From an uncultured Alphaproteobacteria bacterium (GTDB taxonomy: Bacteria; Pseudomonadota; Alphaproteobacteria; RUG11792), in NCBI GenBank assembly GCA_947367345.1, contig CANBDL010000003.1:1-44256 (forward strand): a stretch of 44,256 nt of DNA, read 5' to 3'. A program made the position numbers and the translations under genes. Shown piece by piece: positions 8,429 through 15,924 of the stretch. How positions within the stretch are numbered: position 1 is the stretch's first letter; each line of letters begins with the position of its first letter. The notes beneath the pieces are model-generated. The model was not told the DNA's origin, searched no databases, and saw nothing but the letters and a program-made list of their open reading frames with translations.

Positions 8429-10222
8429 TTACTCAACCGTTACTGATTTTGCCAGGTTACGAGGCTTATCAACGTTTTTACCCATTTTTTTTGCAACGTT
8501 GTATGCCAAAAGATGTACGTAGATTGCCTCGTAAAACGGGTAAGACATCTCGTCTCCATCACTTATGTATGATATATGGCTGCTTTGTGATTTTATATTA
8601 CTGTATTGTTCTATGATTTCTTTGTTTGACTTGTTTGTTATAATTACAACATTACCTTTCCTGGCTGTTATTTCTTCAGCCGTTGTAATGGTTTTGTCGA
8701 AAAACTCGTCCTTGGGAGCAAATATGATTGCGCAAAGATCTTTATCTACAGTTGCTATTGGCCCATGCTTCATTTCTCCCGAGCAGTATGCTTGTGCGTT
8801 TATGTACGACAGCTCCTTCATCTTGAGGGCTCCCTCCATCGCTATTGCATAGTGATAGCATTTACCTATGAAAACTATGTTTTTGTATGATATTATTTTA
8901 TCTGCTAGAGTTTTTATATCGTTATTATTTTGCAGAACGGCATCCATGTTTTTGGATATATTGTTTGTATCTAGTTTTTCTGGCATAAATAAAGCCATCA
9001 GTGAAGCAAACTGAGCTACAAAAGCCTTGGTCGAAGCAACGCATATCTCTGGGCCAGCCATGACGTTTGAGTATGAGTCTGCTTCTCTGGCTATAGCGCT
9101 ATGGCTGTTGTTTACAAGAGCGAATGTATTATATCCGTGAGCTTTAACCATCTTGAGAGCGTATAAAGTATCAAGCGTTTCGCCGGATTGACTGATAAAT
9201 ACGTACAGACAGTCTCGTTCCATGATTGGGCTTCTGTATCTAAACTCCGATGCTATTTCGCATCTTGCTTGAACACTGGCATATTTTTCGAGATAGTACG
9301 ATGATAAGACCGCAGCATAATAAGAGGTTCCGCATGCCACGAAGCATATCTTTCTGTGATGAGCCAACGACTTATGTTTGATTTTGTCGTATACGTGTTT
9401 TACTATCCCGGATTCCTCGTGTATTTCCTTAAGCATGTAATCTTCGAAGCCGTCCTTATGTATTTCGCCAGCAGATTCTATGTCTTGCGATATGTTACGT
9501 TCTATATTTTTCATATTTCTGTCGAAGAAATTTGCAGATACAGTATTACCATCAGATACTACTTGTATTATGTCTTGGTCTTCGGCGTAGATGCACCGCT
9601 TTATTCCTTGAGGAAATGCGAGGATATCGGATGCAGCGTAAATCGACCTTGAGTCGTCAGATATACCAATAACAAGCGGGGCTACATTTTTATAACATAG
9701 CATTTGATTTGGCGTATCTGAATCTATTACAACAAGCGAATACGAGCCTTGTAGCTTCGATATACATGCCTTGAACGCATTAAAAAAGCTCATGCCAATT
9801 TTTTTATTGTGGTCTATCAACTTGGCTATGACTTCTGTATCTGTATTTCCGTAAAAACACATGCCGGCCTCTACGAGATTATTTTTTATTTCTTCATAGT
9901 TTTCTATTATTCCGTTGTGTACCAGACATATATTACCGGATGTATGTGGATGTGCGTTTTCTATTGTTACTGGACCGTTGGTTGCCCACCTAGTATGCCC
10001 TATGCCAACATGAGATAACGTGTCACGACTCCCGTTGTTTGCAATGTCGTTTTTCAGGTCTTGTACGTATCCTACAGACTTGCGAATATAAATGGAGTTG
10101 TCGTCATTGATATAGGCTATTCCGCACGAGTCATATCCCCTGTATTCCAGTCTTGAAAGAGATTCAAGCAGGTTACTTGTATTTACCTTGTTTGACGATA
10201 GAAAAGCGACGATACCACACAT
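8429..10222 (-). CDS. glmS: Glutamine--fructose-6-phosphate aminotransferase (isomerizing)
   Basis: Makes glucosamine-6-phosphate from fructose-6-phosphate and glutamine, the first step toward UDP-GlcNAc for peptidoglycan and lipid A. The start is set at MCGIVAF so that Cys2 becomes the N-terminal nucleophile of the glutaminase domain; an upstream in-frame ATG at 10267 would block this. GHTRWATNG and HNGIIENY are present in the glutaminase half. Two SIS domains follow (VACGTSYYAA, SQSGETLDTL, GEMKHGPIA), and the C-terminus PRNLAKSVTVE is canonical and holds the catalytic Lys. At 597 residues it is close to full length. It heads the minus-strand block with the TPR protein, bamB and der, divergent from lpdA. 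Confidence 0.97.
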   Translation of the reverse strand: MCGIVAFLSSNKVNTSNLLESLSRLEYRGYDSCGIAYINDDNSIYIRKSVGYVQDLKNDIANNGSRDTLSHVGIGHTRWATNGPVTIENAHPHTSGNICLVHNGIIENYEEIKNNLVEAGMCFYGNTDTEVIAKLIDHNKKIGMSFFNAFKACISKLQGSYSLVVIDSDTPNQMLCYKNVAPLVIGISDDSRSIYAASDILAFPQGIKRCIYAEDQDIIQVVSDGNTVSANFFDRNMKNIERNISQDIESAGEIHKDGFEDYMLKEIHEESGIVKHVYDKIKHKSLAHHRKICFVACGTSYYAAVLSSYYLEKYASVQARCEIASEFRYRSPIMERDCLYVFISQSGETLDTLYALKMVKAHGYNTFALVNNSHSAIAREADSYSNVMAGPEICVASTKAFVAQFASLMALFMPEKLDTNNISKNMDAVLQNNNDIKTLADKIISYKNIVFIGKCYHYAIAMEGALKMKELSYINAQAYCSGEMKHGPIATVDKDLCAIIFAPKDEFFDKTITTAEEITARKGNVVIITNKSNKEIIEQYSNIKSQSSHISYISDGDEMSYPFYEAIYVHLLAYNVAKKMGKNVDKPRNLAKSVTVE

Positions 10223-10355
10223 GATACAACCCCAATCCAGACACATCTTGATGATATCATTTTGCATTCATAAATTGCATCTTATGATTTGCTATGATCT
10301 TACTCTGTCTTGTTATGATAGAATATTCGTGTGATATTTTTTATACGAATGATAT

Positions 10356-11747
10356 ATGTTGTTTGATGTAGTAGTAATAGGTGGTGGGCCTGGGGGCTAT
10401 GTATGTGCAATACGCTGCTCGCAGCTGGGGTTGTCTGTTGCCTTGGTAGAAAAAGAAAATCTGGGTGGAGTATGTCTTAATAGGGGGTGCATACCGACGA
10501 AGGCTTTCTTGCATAGCGCGCACCTAATTGAATCTGCCCGTTACTCATCAAAATACGGGGCCGAAGTGAACCTTGATAAACTTGATCTTCGTGGCGTGAT
10601 ATCAAATTCCCAGAGAGTTATAGAGAAATTGAGGGGTGGCATTAAACATCTTATGTCGAAGAACAAGATCAAGGTTTTTAACGGGGTAGGGTCTTTCGTT
10701 TCTTCGACGAAAATCAAGGTCATATCAGAGAACGGGCCCGAAGGAACAATAGAGGCTAAGCATATTGTTGTAGCAACCGGATCGATGCCTAGGAGATTGC
10801 CAACTGTACCGGACGATCTTTACAAAAACAAGCTCGTCATCACATCGAAAGAAGCTGTTTCGTTCGACAGAAGCGTCAAGAAGATTCTCGTTGTTGGATC
10901 AGGAGCCATAGGAATTGAGTTTGCTTCGTACTACAGATCCATGGGTCTAGACGTTTCTGTCGCCGAAATAGCAGATCGCATACTTGTTATGGAGGACGTG
11001 GAGGTCTCAAGGCTAATGCAAAAAAACCTGGAGAACAGAGGTGTTAGATTTATTTTGAATGCGAAGCTTGATAACTGGAGAGCAAAAAACACCAATGACA
11101 AGCTTGATGTTAGTATAAACGGTCAAGTAGAGGAGTTCGATGTGGCTCTCCTGGCGATAGGAGTAGTGCCTCACCTGGATGACCTAAACATCAGTAATGC
11201 CGGTGGAATACAGACAAGCGCCTGCGGAAATATTGTTGTAGACGATAAGCTCCAAACAACTGTGAAGAATATATTTGCCATAGGGGATATTGCAAACCCG
11301 CCGTTTTTGGCTCACAAGGCATCCAAGGAAGGGGTAATCGTGGCTGAGTATATTGCGCAAAATAAGGTCACCAAGCTGCCAGTTGTGCCTGCGTGCACAT
11401 ATTCTTTTCCTCAGGTCGCATCTATCGGTTTAACTGAGGATGCAGCTAAGGAAAAACACAAAAACGTATTGGTTGGCAGGGCGTATTTTAGAGCCAACGG
11501 AAAAGCTTTGGCTTCAGATGACATTGATGGTTTCGTGAAGGTTGTAATCGATAAGGATACAGACGAGATTCTGGGGGCTCACATGGTTGGTAACGAAGTA
11601 AGCGAGATGATATCGTTGTTTTCTGTGGCAATGACCGGAGAAATGACTGGGCGAGAAATAATGACAGCGATATTCCCTCATCCTACGACATCTGAGGTCA
11701 TACAGGAGGCTGTAATGAATGCGTATGGACTAGATATTCATGGGTAA
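10356..11747 (+). CDS. lpdA: Dihydrolipoyl dehydrogenase (E3)
   Basis: FAD enzyme that reoxidises dihydrolipoamide in 2-oxoacid dehydrogenase complexes, passing electrons to NAD. Visible are the FAD motif VIGGGPGGY (about residues 7-15), the redox pair in GGVCLNRGCIPTKA (Cys40, Cys45), the NAD motif VVGSGAIGIEFAS, the second FAD motif (TVKNIFAIGDI), and the C-terminal His-Glu pair in FPHPTTSEVIQEA. The 463-residue length is normal. No E1 or E2 genes are nearby. Its 3' end overlaps alr by 8 bp. Confidence 0.96.
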   Translation: MLFDVVVIGGGPGGYVCAIRCSQLGLSVALVEKENLGGVCLNRGCIPTKAFLHSAHLIESARYSSKYGAEVNLDKLDLRGVISNSQRVIEKLRGGIKHLMSKNKIKVFNGVGSFVSSTKIKVISENGPEGTIEAKHIVVATGSMPRRLPTVPDDLYKNKLVITSKEAVSFDRSVKKILVVGSGAIGIEFASYYRSMGLDVSVAEIADRILVMEDVEVSRLMQKNLENRGVRFILNAKLDNWRAKNTNDKLDVSINGQVEEFDVALLAIGVVPHLDDLNISNAGGIQTSACGNIVVDDKLQTTVKNIFAIGDIANPPFLAHKASKEGVIVAEYIAQNKVTKLPVVPACTYSFPQVASIGLTEDAAKEKHKNVLVGRAYFRANGKALASDDIDGFVKVVIDKDTDEILGAHMVGNEVSEMISLFSVAMTGEMTGREIMTAIFPHPTTSEVIQEAVMNAYGLDIHG

Positions 11748-12792
11748 TTCTGTACGAAATATTTACTCAGAGATAGACTTATCCGCGTTACGAAGAAACT
11801 ATATTGCACTCTGTAGTATGACTAAAAATACAGTTGCCGCAGTCGTTAAAAATAACGCTTACAATGTTGGTTTGGTGCCTGTAGTTGAAGCAATACAAGA
11901 CCTATGTAGCGATTTTTTTGTTGCAACTGTCAGTGAAGCTCTTGCAATAAAACCGTATCTTAGAGGTCAATCCGTATATATTCTAAGCGATAATATTGTA
12001 AAGTATTACGATGAAATCGTAGCAAACAACTTCATACCTGTTTTGAATTCGCTGGCTGATTACAGGTATTTTCACGGTAAATGCGAATATGTTTTGAATA
12101 TAGACATAGGTATGTCGCGTCTTGGTGTGAATATTGATGATATACATGAGATAAACAATAATAACGGTATGAGATATCTCATGGGGCATCTCTCCAACGC
12201 AACAACAGATTATCGTACAGAATATGAATACAATAATTTTATGAAGGCAGTTGAATATATAAAGCCAAGTAAAACAAGTCTTTTTGCATCTCCGTCCTTC
12301 AGTCTATCGAACAAGTACGGTACGGACCTCATAAGGGTTGGCGGGCTTATGTATGGCCTCATGGAAAACAATATTGTTCTTGAGAATATATTAACTATAA
12401 AAACTAAGATAATTCAGATTTTCAATATAAAACAAGGTGATTGCGTTGGATACGATAACACGTATGTTGCCGCGAAGCCGATGAAAATCGCATCAGTGTG
12501 CCTTGGATATGGCTTTGGTCTCCATACTTCCATGTCAAACAGAGGCGAATTTGTAATCAGAAAGAATGGTACAACGTATAAATGCCCGATACTTGGGCTT
12601 TTATCTATGGATATAACCATGATAGACGTAAGCGAGGTGCATGATTGCAGTTTACATGATGAAGTTATTATATGCGACAAAGACTATAGTCTATCCGAGA
12701 TCTATAAAAAAACACAAATACCTCAGCACTGGCTGCTAGGGTGCTTTAGATTCAATCATATAAACTGCGATCTGCAATACATCGGCATTTGA
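11740..12792 (+). CDS. alr: Alanine racemase
   Basis: PLP enzyme interconverting L- and D-alanine, supplying D-Ala for peptidoglycan. Lys37 in AVVKNNAY is the PLP-binding residue (family wording AVVKANAYG). Also visible are the strand with IDIGMSRLGV, the RVGGLMYGL segment, the second-domain GYDNTYVA segment that should hold the catalytic Tyr, and GLLSMDITMIDV near the C-terminus. The 350-residue length fits. The start overlaps the end of lpdA by 8 bp, implying coupled translation of two unrelated functions. With glmS nearby, it argues that the organism still makes cell wall. Confidence 0.92.
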   Translation: MGNSVRNIYSEIDLSALRRNYIALCSMTKNTVAAVVKNNAYNVGLVPVVEAIQDLCSDFFVATVSEALAIKPYLRGQSVYILSDNIVKYYDEIVANNFIPVLNSLADYRYFHGKCEYVLNIDIGMSRLGVNIDDIHEINNNNGMRYLMGHLSNATTDYRTEYEYNNFMKAVEYIKPSKTSLFASPSFSLSNKYGTDLIRVGGLMYGLMENNIVLENILTIKTKIIQIFNIKQGDCVGYDNTYVAAKPMKIASVCLGYGFGLHTSMSNRGEFVIRKNGTTYKCPILGLLSMDITMIDVSEVHDCSLHDEVIICDKDYSLSEIYKKTQIPQHWLLGCFRFNHINCDLQYIGI

Positions 12793-12822
12793 CTTGGTAT
12801 ATTTGTTAAGGAGATGTAAAAG

Positions 12823-13956
12823 ATGAAGCGTAAGATATTAATATTTCCAGATTCATTTAATCCATTTAACAAATACCATAAATATGTTTTAGATAGAGCG
12901 GCGAACCTTGTTATACCGGATCTCTGCGTTCTGGCCATAGTAAACGACGATCTTGATAGTAATATAAGTGTATTGCATAGAAAAAATATGATAGAGATTG
13001 CTTTGCAAGGATATTCTCGTAAGTTTTCAATTGAAGATTGTACGTACGATAATGTCAATGCACAAAATAATAAACAGAACGGGATTATTGAAGTAATATC
13101 TGGCAGCTTCGCAAGATCATGTGATGCGCTTAAATATTGTATTGTTGATTACGAGATATATAAAGTAATAAGGAGCTCCGTTACTGACGATATTGTTTGC
13201 ATTGTACATGGATCTACGATGCATGATATGCAAAACGAACTTCGCAATATAGATATCTATATCGATGTTCCGGGGCATATAGCAAGTATAACTGAATCCA
13301 AGATTAGATGTATTGATATCGATTACTCCAGGTGCGATTTTTCGCGTGATTGGCTGCATCTAGAGCAAATAAAAATAGATCATGGCAAGCTGGATATTGA
13401 ATATGGCGTTAACAAATATATCAACGATCATGGTTTGTACGCAATACATCGCCTCAACATGATGAAGATGTCCCAAAAACGTATGTCTCACATAATCAGT
13501 ACAGCGAATTACGCAAAGACTCTTGTGAAGTCAAACTTCAACGATCCAGACATGGAGAGAGATGCGTTTGTTGCTGGTATATACCACGATATAGCTAAGG
13601 AGATAGACAAGGGCATTCAGGCGAAGATAGCCGATGATGTTGGCATAACTGGCTATGAAGATCCAAATTTGCTGCATGCGTATATTGGTAGTAATATATT
13701 AAAAACCGTATATAATTTTGACAATAGAAATGTTTTAATTGCAATAAATAGACATACAAAACCATATGATTACTATACAGAAGAGCCAGATGCTTTAGCT
13801 AAGGTGTTATATGTTGCGGATAAGCTGGAACCAATGAGAAACAAGGAAAATATGATGGGTATGGACATTGATGGCTATAGACTTCTGGCCGAAAAAAACA
13901 TAGATCAATGTTTTGCCGAAGGATACGCAGAGCTTTGCCGTAGGATAAATAAATAA
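12823..13956 (+). CDS. NadD-like nucleotidyltransferase fused to YqeK-type HD hydrolase
   Basis: 377 residues in two parts. The N-terminal half (about 1-205) resembles nicotinate-nucleotide adenylyltransferase (NAD synthesis): it opens MKRKILIFPDSFNPFNKYH and ends YGVNKYINDHGLY, like the NadD C-terminus. Its FxP-x-H-x-G-H motif is eroded (FNPFNKYH keeps only the second His), and I do not find the ISSTxIR motif. The C-terminal half (about 215-377) is a YqeK-like HD domain, a family known to hydrolyse Ap4A: His223 in RMSH, His255-Asp256 in YHDIAKE, then LLHAYIG, RHTKPY and YVADKLEP. NadD-YqeK fusions are known mainly from Mollicutes. A strong AAGGAG (12808-12813) supports this start. Adenylyltransferase activity is uncertain; the hydrolase part looks intact. 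Confidence 0.8.
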   Translation: MKRKILIFPDSFNPFNKYHKYVLDRAANLVIPDLCVLAIVNDDLDSNISVLHRKNMIEIALQGYSRKFSIEDCTYDNVNAQNNKQNGIIEVISGSFARSCDALKYCIVDYEIYKVIRSSVTDDIVCIVHGSTMHDMQNELRNIDIYIDVPGHIASITESKIRCIDIDYSRCDFSRDWLHLEQIKIDHGKLDIEYGVNKYINDHGLYAIHRLNMMKMSQKRMSHIISTANYAKTLVKSNFNDPDMERDAFVAGIYHDIAKEIDKGIQAKIADDVGITGYEDPNLLHAYIGSNILKTVYNFDNRNVLIAINRHTKPYDYYTEEPDALAKVLYVADKLEPMRNKENMMGMDIDGYRLLAEKNIDQCFAEGYAELCRRINK

Positions 13957-14224
13957 TTGATACAGCAGCCATAAAAATCCGATTATTTGTTGTTGTAAAT
14001 ATTGTTTTTCTGAATTGACTTCAAATATTCTTATGTTTTGCATCATAACAAAATGGTATGGCTTAAGAGCGCAGCGCAATGACATGCAAACCAAGATATA
14101 TTATTGCATCTTGTGGCTGAGATAAAATTATTCACTGTCGGCTCTGTAGCAACAGAAAATATGTAAATACCGAGATTCTAAGAGTATCGTAAGACTGGAT
14201 TTTGTGATGTAGACCTCAAATAAT

Positions 14225-14632
14225 TCACATGTATAACATCAGAGATAAATGCTGTATTGCCAAGTCAGCTATATCAAATTGGTTGTTTGAGATCAGCTCT
14301 ATATCCATGTCTCTCATAACATCTTTGCTTATGTTTGTAATATTTTTGTCGAGTAATGTCGTTACGAATGTATCTGACGATAGCACCGTTTCAGAGCATT
14401 CGTTATTCTCCCCTGATATAATTCTATAGTTCGCAGAAATTGTTATGGATACATCATATGTTTTGTGAAATATATTGTTTTCTGAAAATGTGTACTTGAT
14501 TTCTAGATCGTTTAATTCACAGAGATCCATGTGATTTCGTACTAACTCTAAATCGTCTTTAGTCAGCTCTAATTCATAGTCTACACCAGTTGTAATCGAT
14601 GCAAGATTAGTCATTCTGGAGATCACATTCAT
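14225..14632 (-). CDS. DUF177/YceD-like protein (probable)
   Basis: 135-residue soluble acidic protein with no signal peptide or membrane helix. The C-terminal pattern, acidic then FDIADLAIQHLSLML, resembles the end of the DUF177/YceD family (acidic, D-L-x-E-x-x-x-E-x-L-x-L-xLP), a family linked to 23S rRNA and fatty-acid gene neighbourhoods. The usual partners rpmF and plsX are absent, and the CxxC pair found in many members is not visible. It is divergent from hrcA (89 bp). The call is low confidence; it may be a lineage-specific protein. Confidence 0.5.
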   Translation of the reverse strand: MNVISRMTNLASITTGVDYELELTKDDLELVRNHMDLCELNDLEIKYTFSENNIFHKTYDVSITISANYRIISGENNECSETVLSSDTFVTTLLDKNITNISKDVMRDMDIELISNNQFDIADLAIQHLSLMLYM

Positions 14633-14721
14633 TCTTTATTGTTGCCGTGATTTTTGTAAATTATAACATTCAAGCATAATTTTGATAAAATCAAGAAAAC
14701 AATTATAGATCGACTTGACTT

Positions 14722-15816
14722 ATGTCGGACAACGATAGACGAAATACTCTGGGATCCAGGACGGCAAACAATACGCTAAAGCAGAACATATTAAACAACA
14801 AACGTCATCAAGAAATTTTCAAGGAAATAGTGGAAGCTTATATAGAGACTGGTGAGCCGGTTGGTTCTAGATATGTATCAAAGCGTATGGATAATACTTT
14901 GTCTCCGGCAACCATCAGGAATGTCATGGCAGACATGGAGGAGTGCGGCATACTATGTTCCGAGCATACATCTTCAGGCCGTAAGCCAACGGAAGCTGGT
15001 ATGAGGGTTTTTGTCGACCAGATTGTTGAAATAGACAGCATATCAAAAATAGAAAAGGATTATATAAAAAATGCGATTCAAGGTATTAATGGTAAAAATG
15101 TTCAACTTTTACTTGAGACAGTGTCTGAGGTCTTGTCTGATCTAACAAAGTGCGTCAGTCTCATAATCGTACCTACCGTTGATTCGATTGTAAAACACGT
15201 TGATTTCATAGCATTGTCAGATTCAAGAGCTATAGTTGTTATAGTCACAGAAGATGGTATTGTGGAAAATCGTTTGATAACATTACCGGAAAATGTACCG
15301 CAAAATTCGCTAGAGATAGCAAGAAACTACATAAACGAAAAAATCGTATCAAAGAGACTGAGCCTCAGAGACATACAGACACAGCTTATGCAGGAGCTAT
15401 GCGGAAGCCAACTGAATATAGATGCTTTCGTCAAGGAGATGATAAGGTCTGGCGTATGTTCCGTTACAGATCATTGCGGGGATATTATAATAAGGGGCCA
15501 GTCAAACATCTTTGAAAACAATGGCGGAGAAGGCTATATAGACAACATAAACGATGTATTCAAAAAGCTACACGAACAGGAGACGATCAAGACCATACTT
15601 GACAATTCGATAAGTGGGCATGGCTTTAAAGTATTTATTGGGTCTGAGTCAAATATATTTAAGAGTCAAAATATGTCGATGATCGTATCGCCATACAAAA
15701 CATCAAGTAGTAATCTAATAGGGGCTATAGGTGTTTTTGGTGATTATCGTATGAAATATAGTAAAGCTATTACTCTTGTTAACTATACTGCAAGTATTTT
15801 GAAGAAGATTGTGTGA
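14722..15816 (+). CDS. hrcA: Heat-inducible transcription repressor HrcA
   Basis: Repressor of class I heat-shock genes (groESL, dnaK/grpE) through the CIRCE operator. The N-terminal winged-helix region shows IVEAYIETGEPVGSRYVSKR, then LSPATIRNVMADMEECGIL and SSGRKPTEAGMRVFVD, all typical. The middle and C-terminal GAF-like domain (about residues 100-350) is divergent but ends with GAIGVFGDYRMKYSKAITLV, close to the family's GxIGVIGPxRM-Y-x-I. No chaperone gene and no CIRCE element was seen in the window. A terminator follows 52 bp downstream. Confidence 0.95.
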   Translation: MSDNDRRNTLGSRTANNTLKQNILNNKRHQEIFKEIVEAYIETGEPVGSRYVSKRMDNTLSPATIRNVMADMEECGILCSEHTSSGRKPTEAGMRVFVDQIVEIDSISKIEKDYIKNAIQGINGKNVQLLLETVSEVLSDLTKCVSLIIVPTVDSIVKHVDFIALSDSRAIVVIVTEDGIVENRLITLPENVPQNSLEIARNYINEKIVSKRLSLRDIQTQLMQELCGSQLNIDAFVKEMIRSGVCSVTDHCGDIIIRGQSNIFENNGGEGYIDNINDVFKKLHEQETIKTILDNSISGHGFKVFIGSESNIFKSQNMSMIVSPYKTSSSNLIGAIGVFGDYRMKYSKAITLVNYTASILKKIV

Positions 15817-15867
15817 TATGTGAAGATATAACGATAATAATGTATAATATTGAATTATACATAATAT

Positions 15868-15906
15868 GACCCACAGAATTTGTGGGTCTATACTATTTTA
15901 TTTTTT
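15868..15906 (+). terminator. Rho-independent terminator after hrcA
   Basis: A perfect 8-bp stem GACCCACA/TGTGGGTC with a 5-nt loop (15868-15888) is followed by a T-rich tract ending in TTTTATTTTTT (to 15906). A second AT-rich hairpin, 15841-15861, lies just before it. It would end the hrcA transcript and separate it from the convergent gene that stops at 15925. Confidence 0.75.
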
Positions 15907-15924
15907 GTTACCGTATTATAATCC

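Noticed and set aside
10223-10355. glmS ribozyme or riboswitch and a clear promoter in the glmS-lpdA gap
   Set aside because: The gap of 133 bp shows no ribozyme-like core. A TTGCTA/TATGAT pair has a 19-bp spacer and is too poor to list.
13957-14224. Possible small RNA gene (SRP RNA, tRNA) after the NadD/YqeK gene
   Set aside because: I found no cloverleaf and no SRP-type GGAAG/GCAGC signature; the stretch looks like plain AT-rich spacer.
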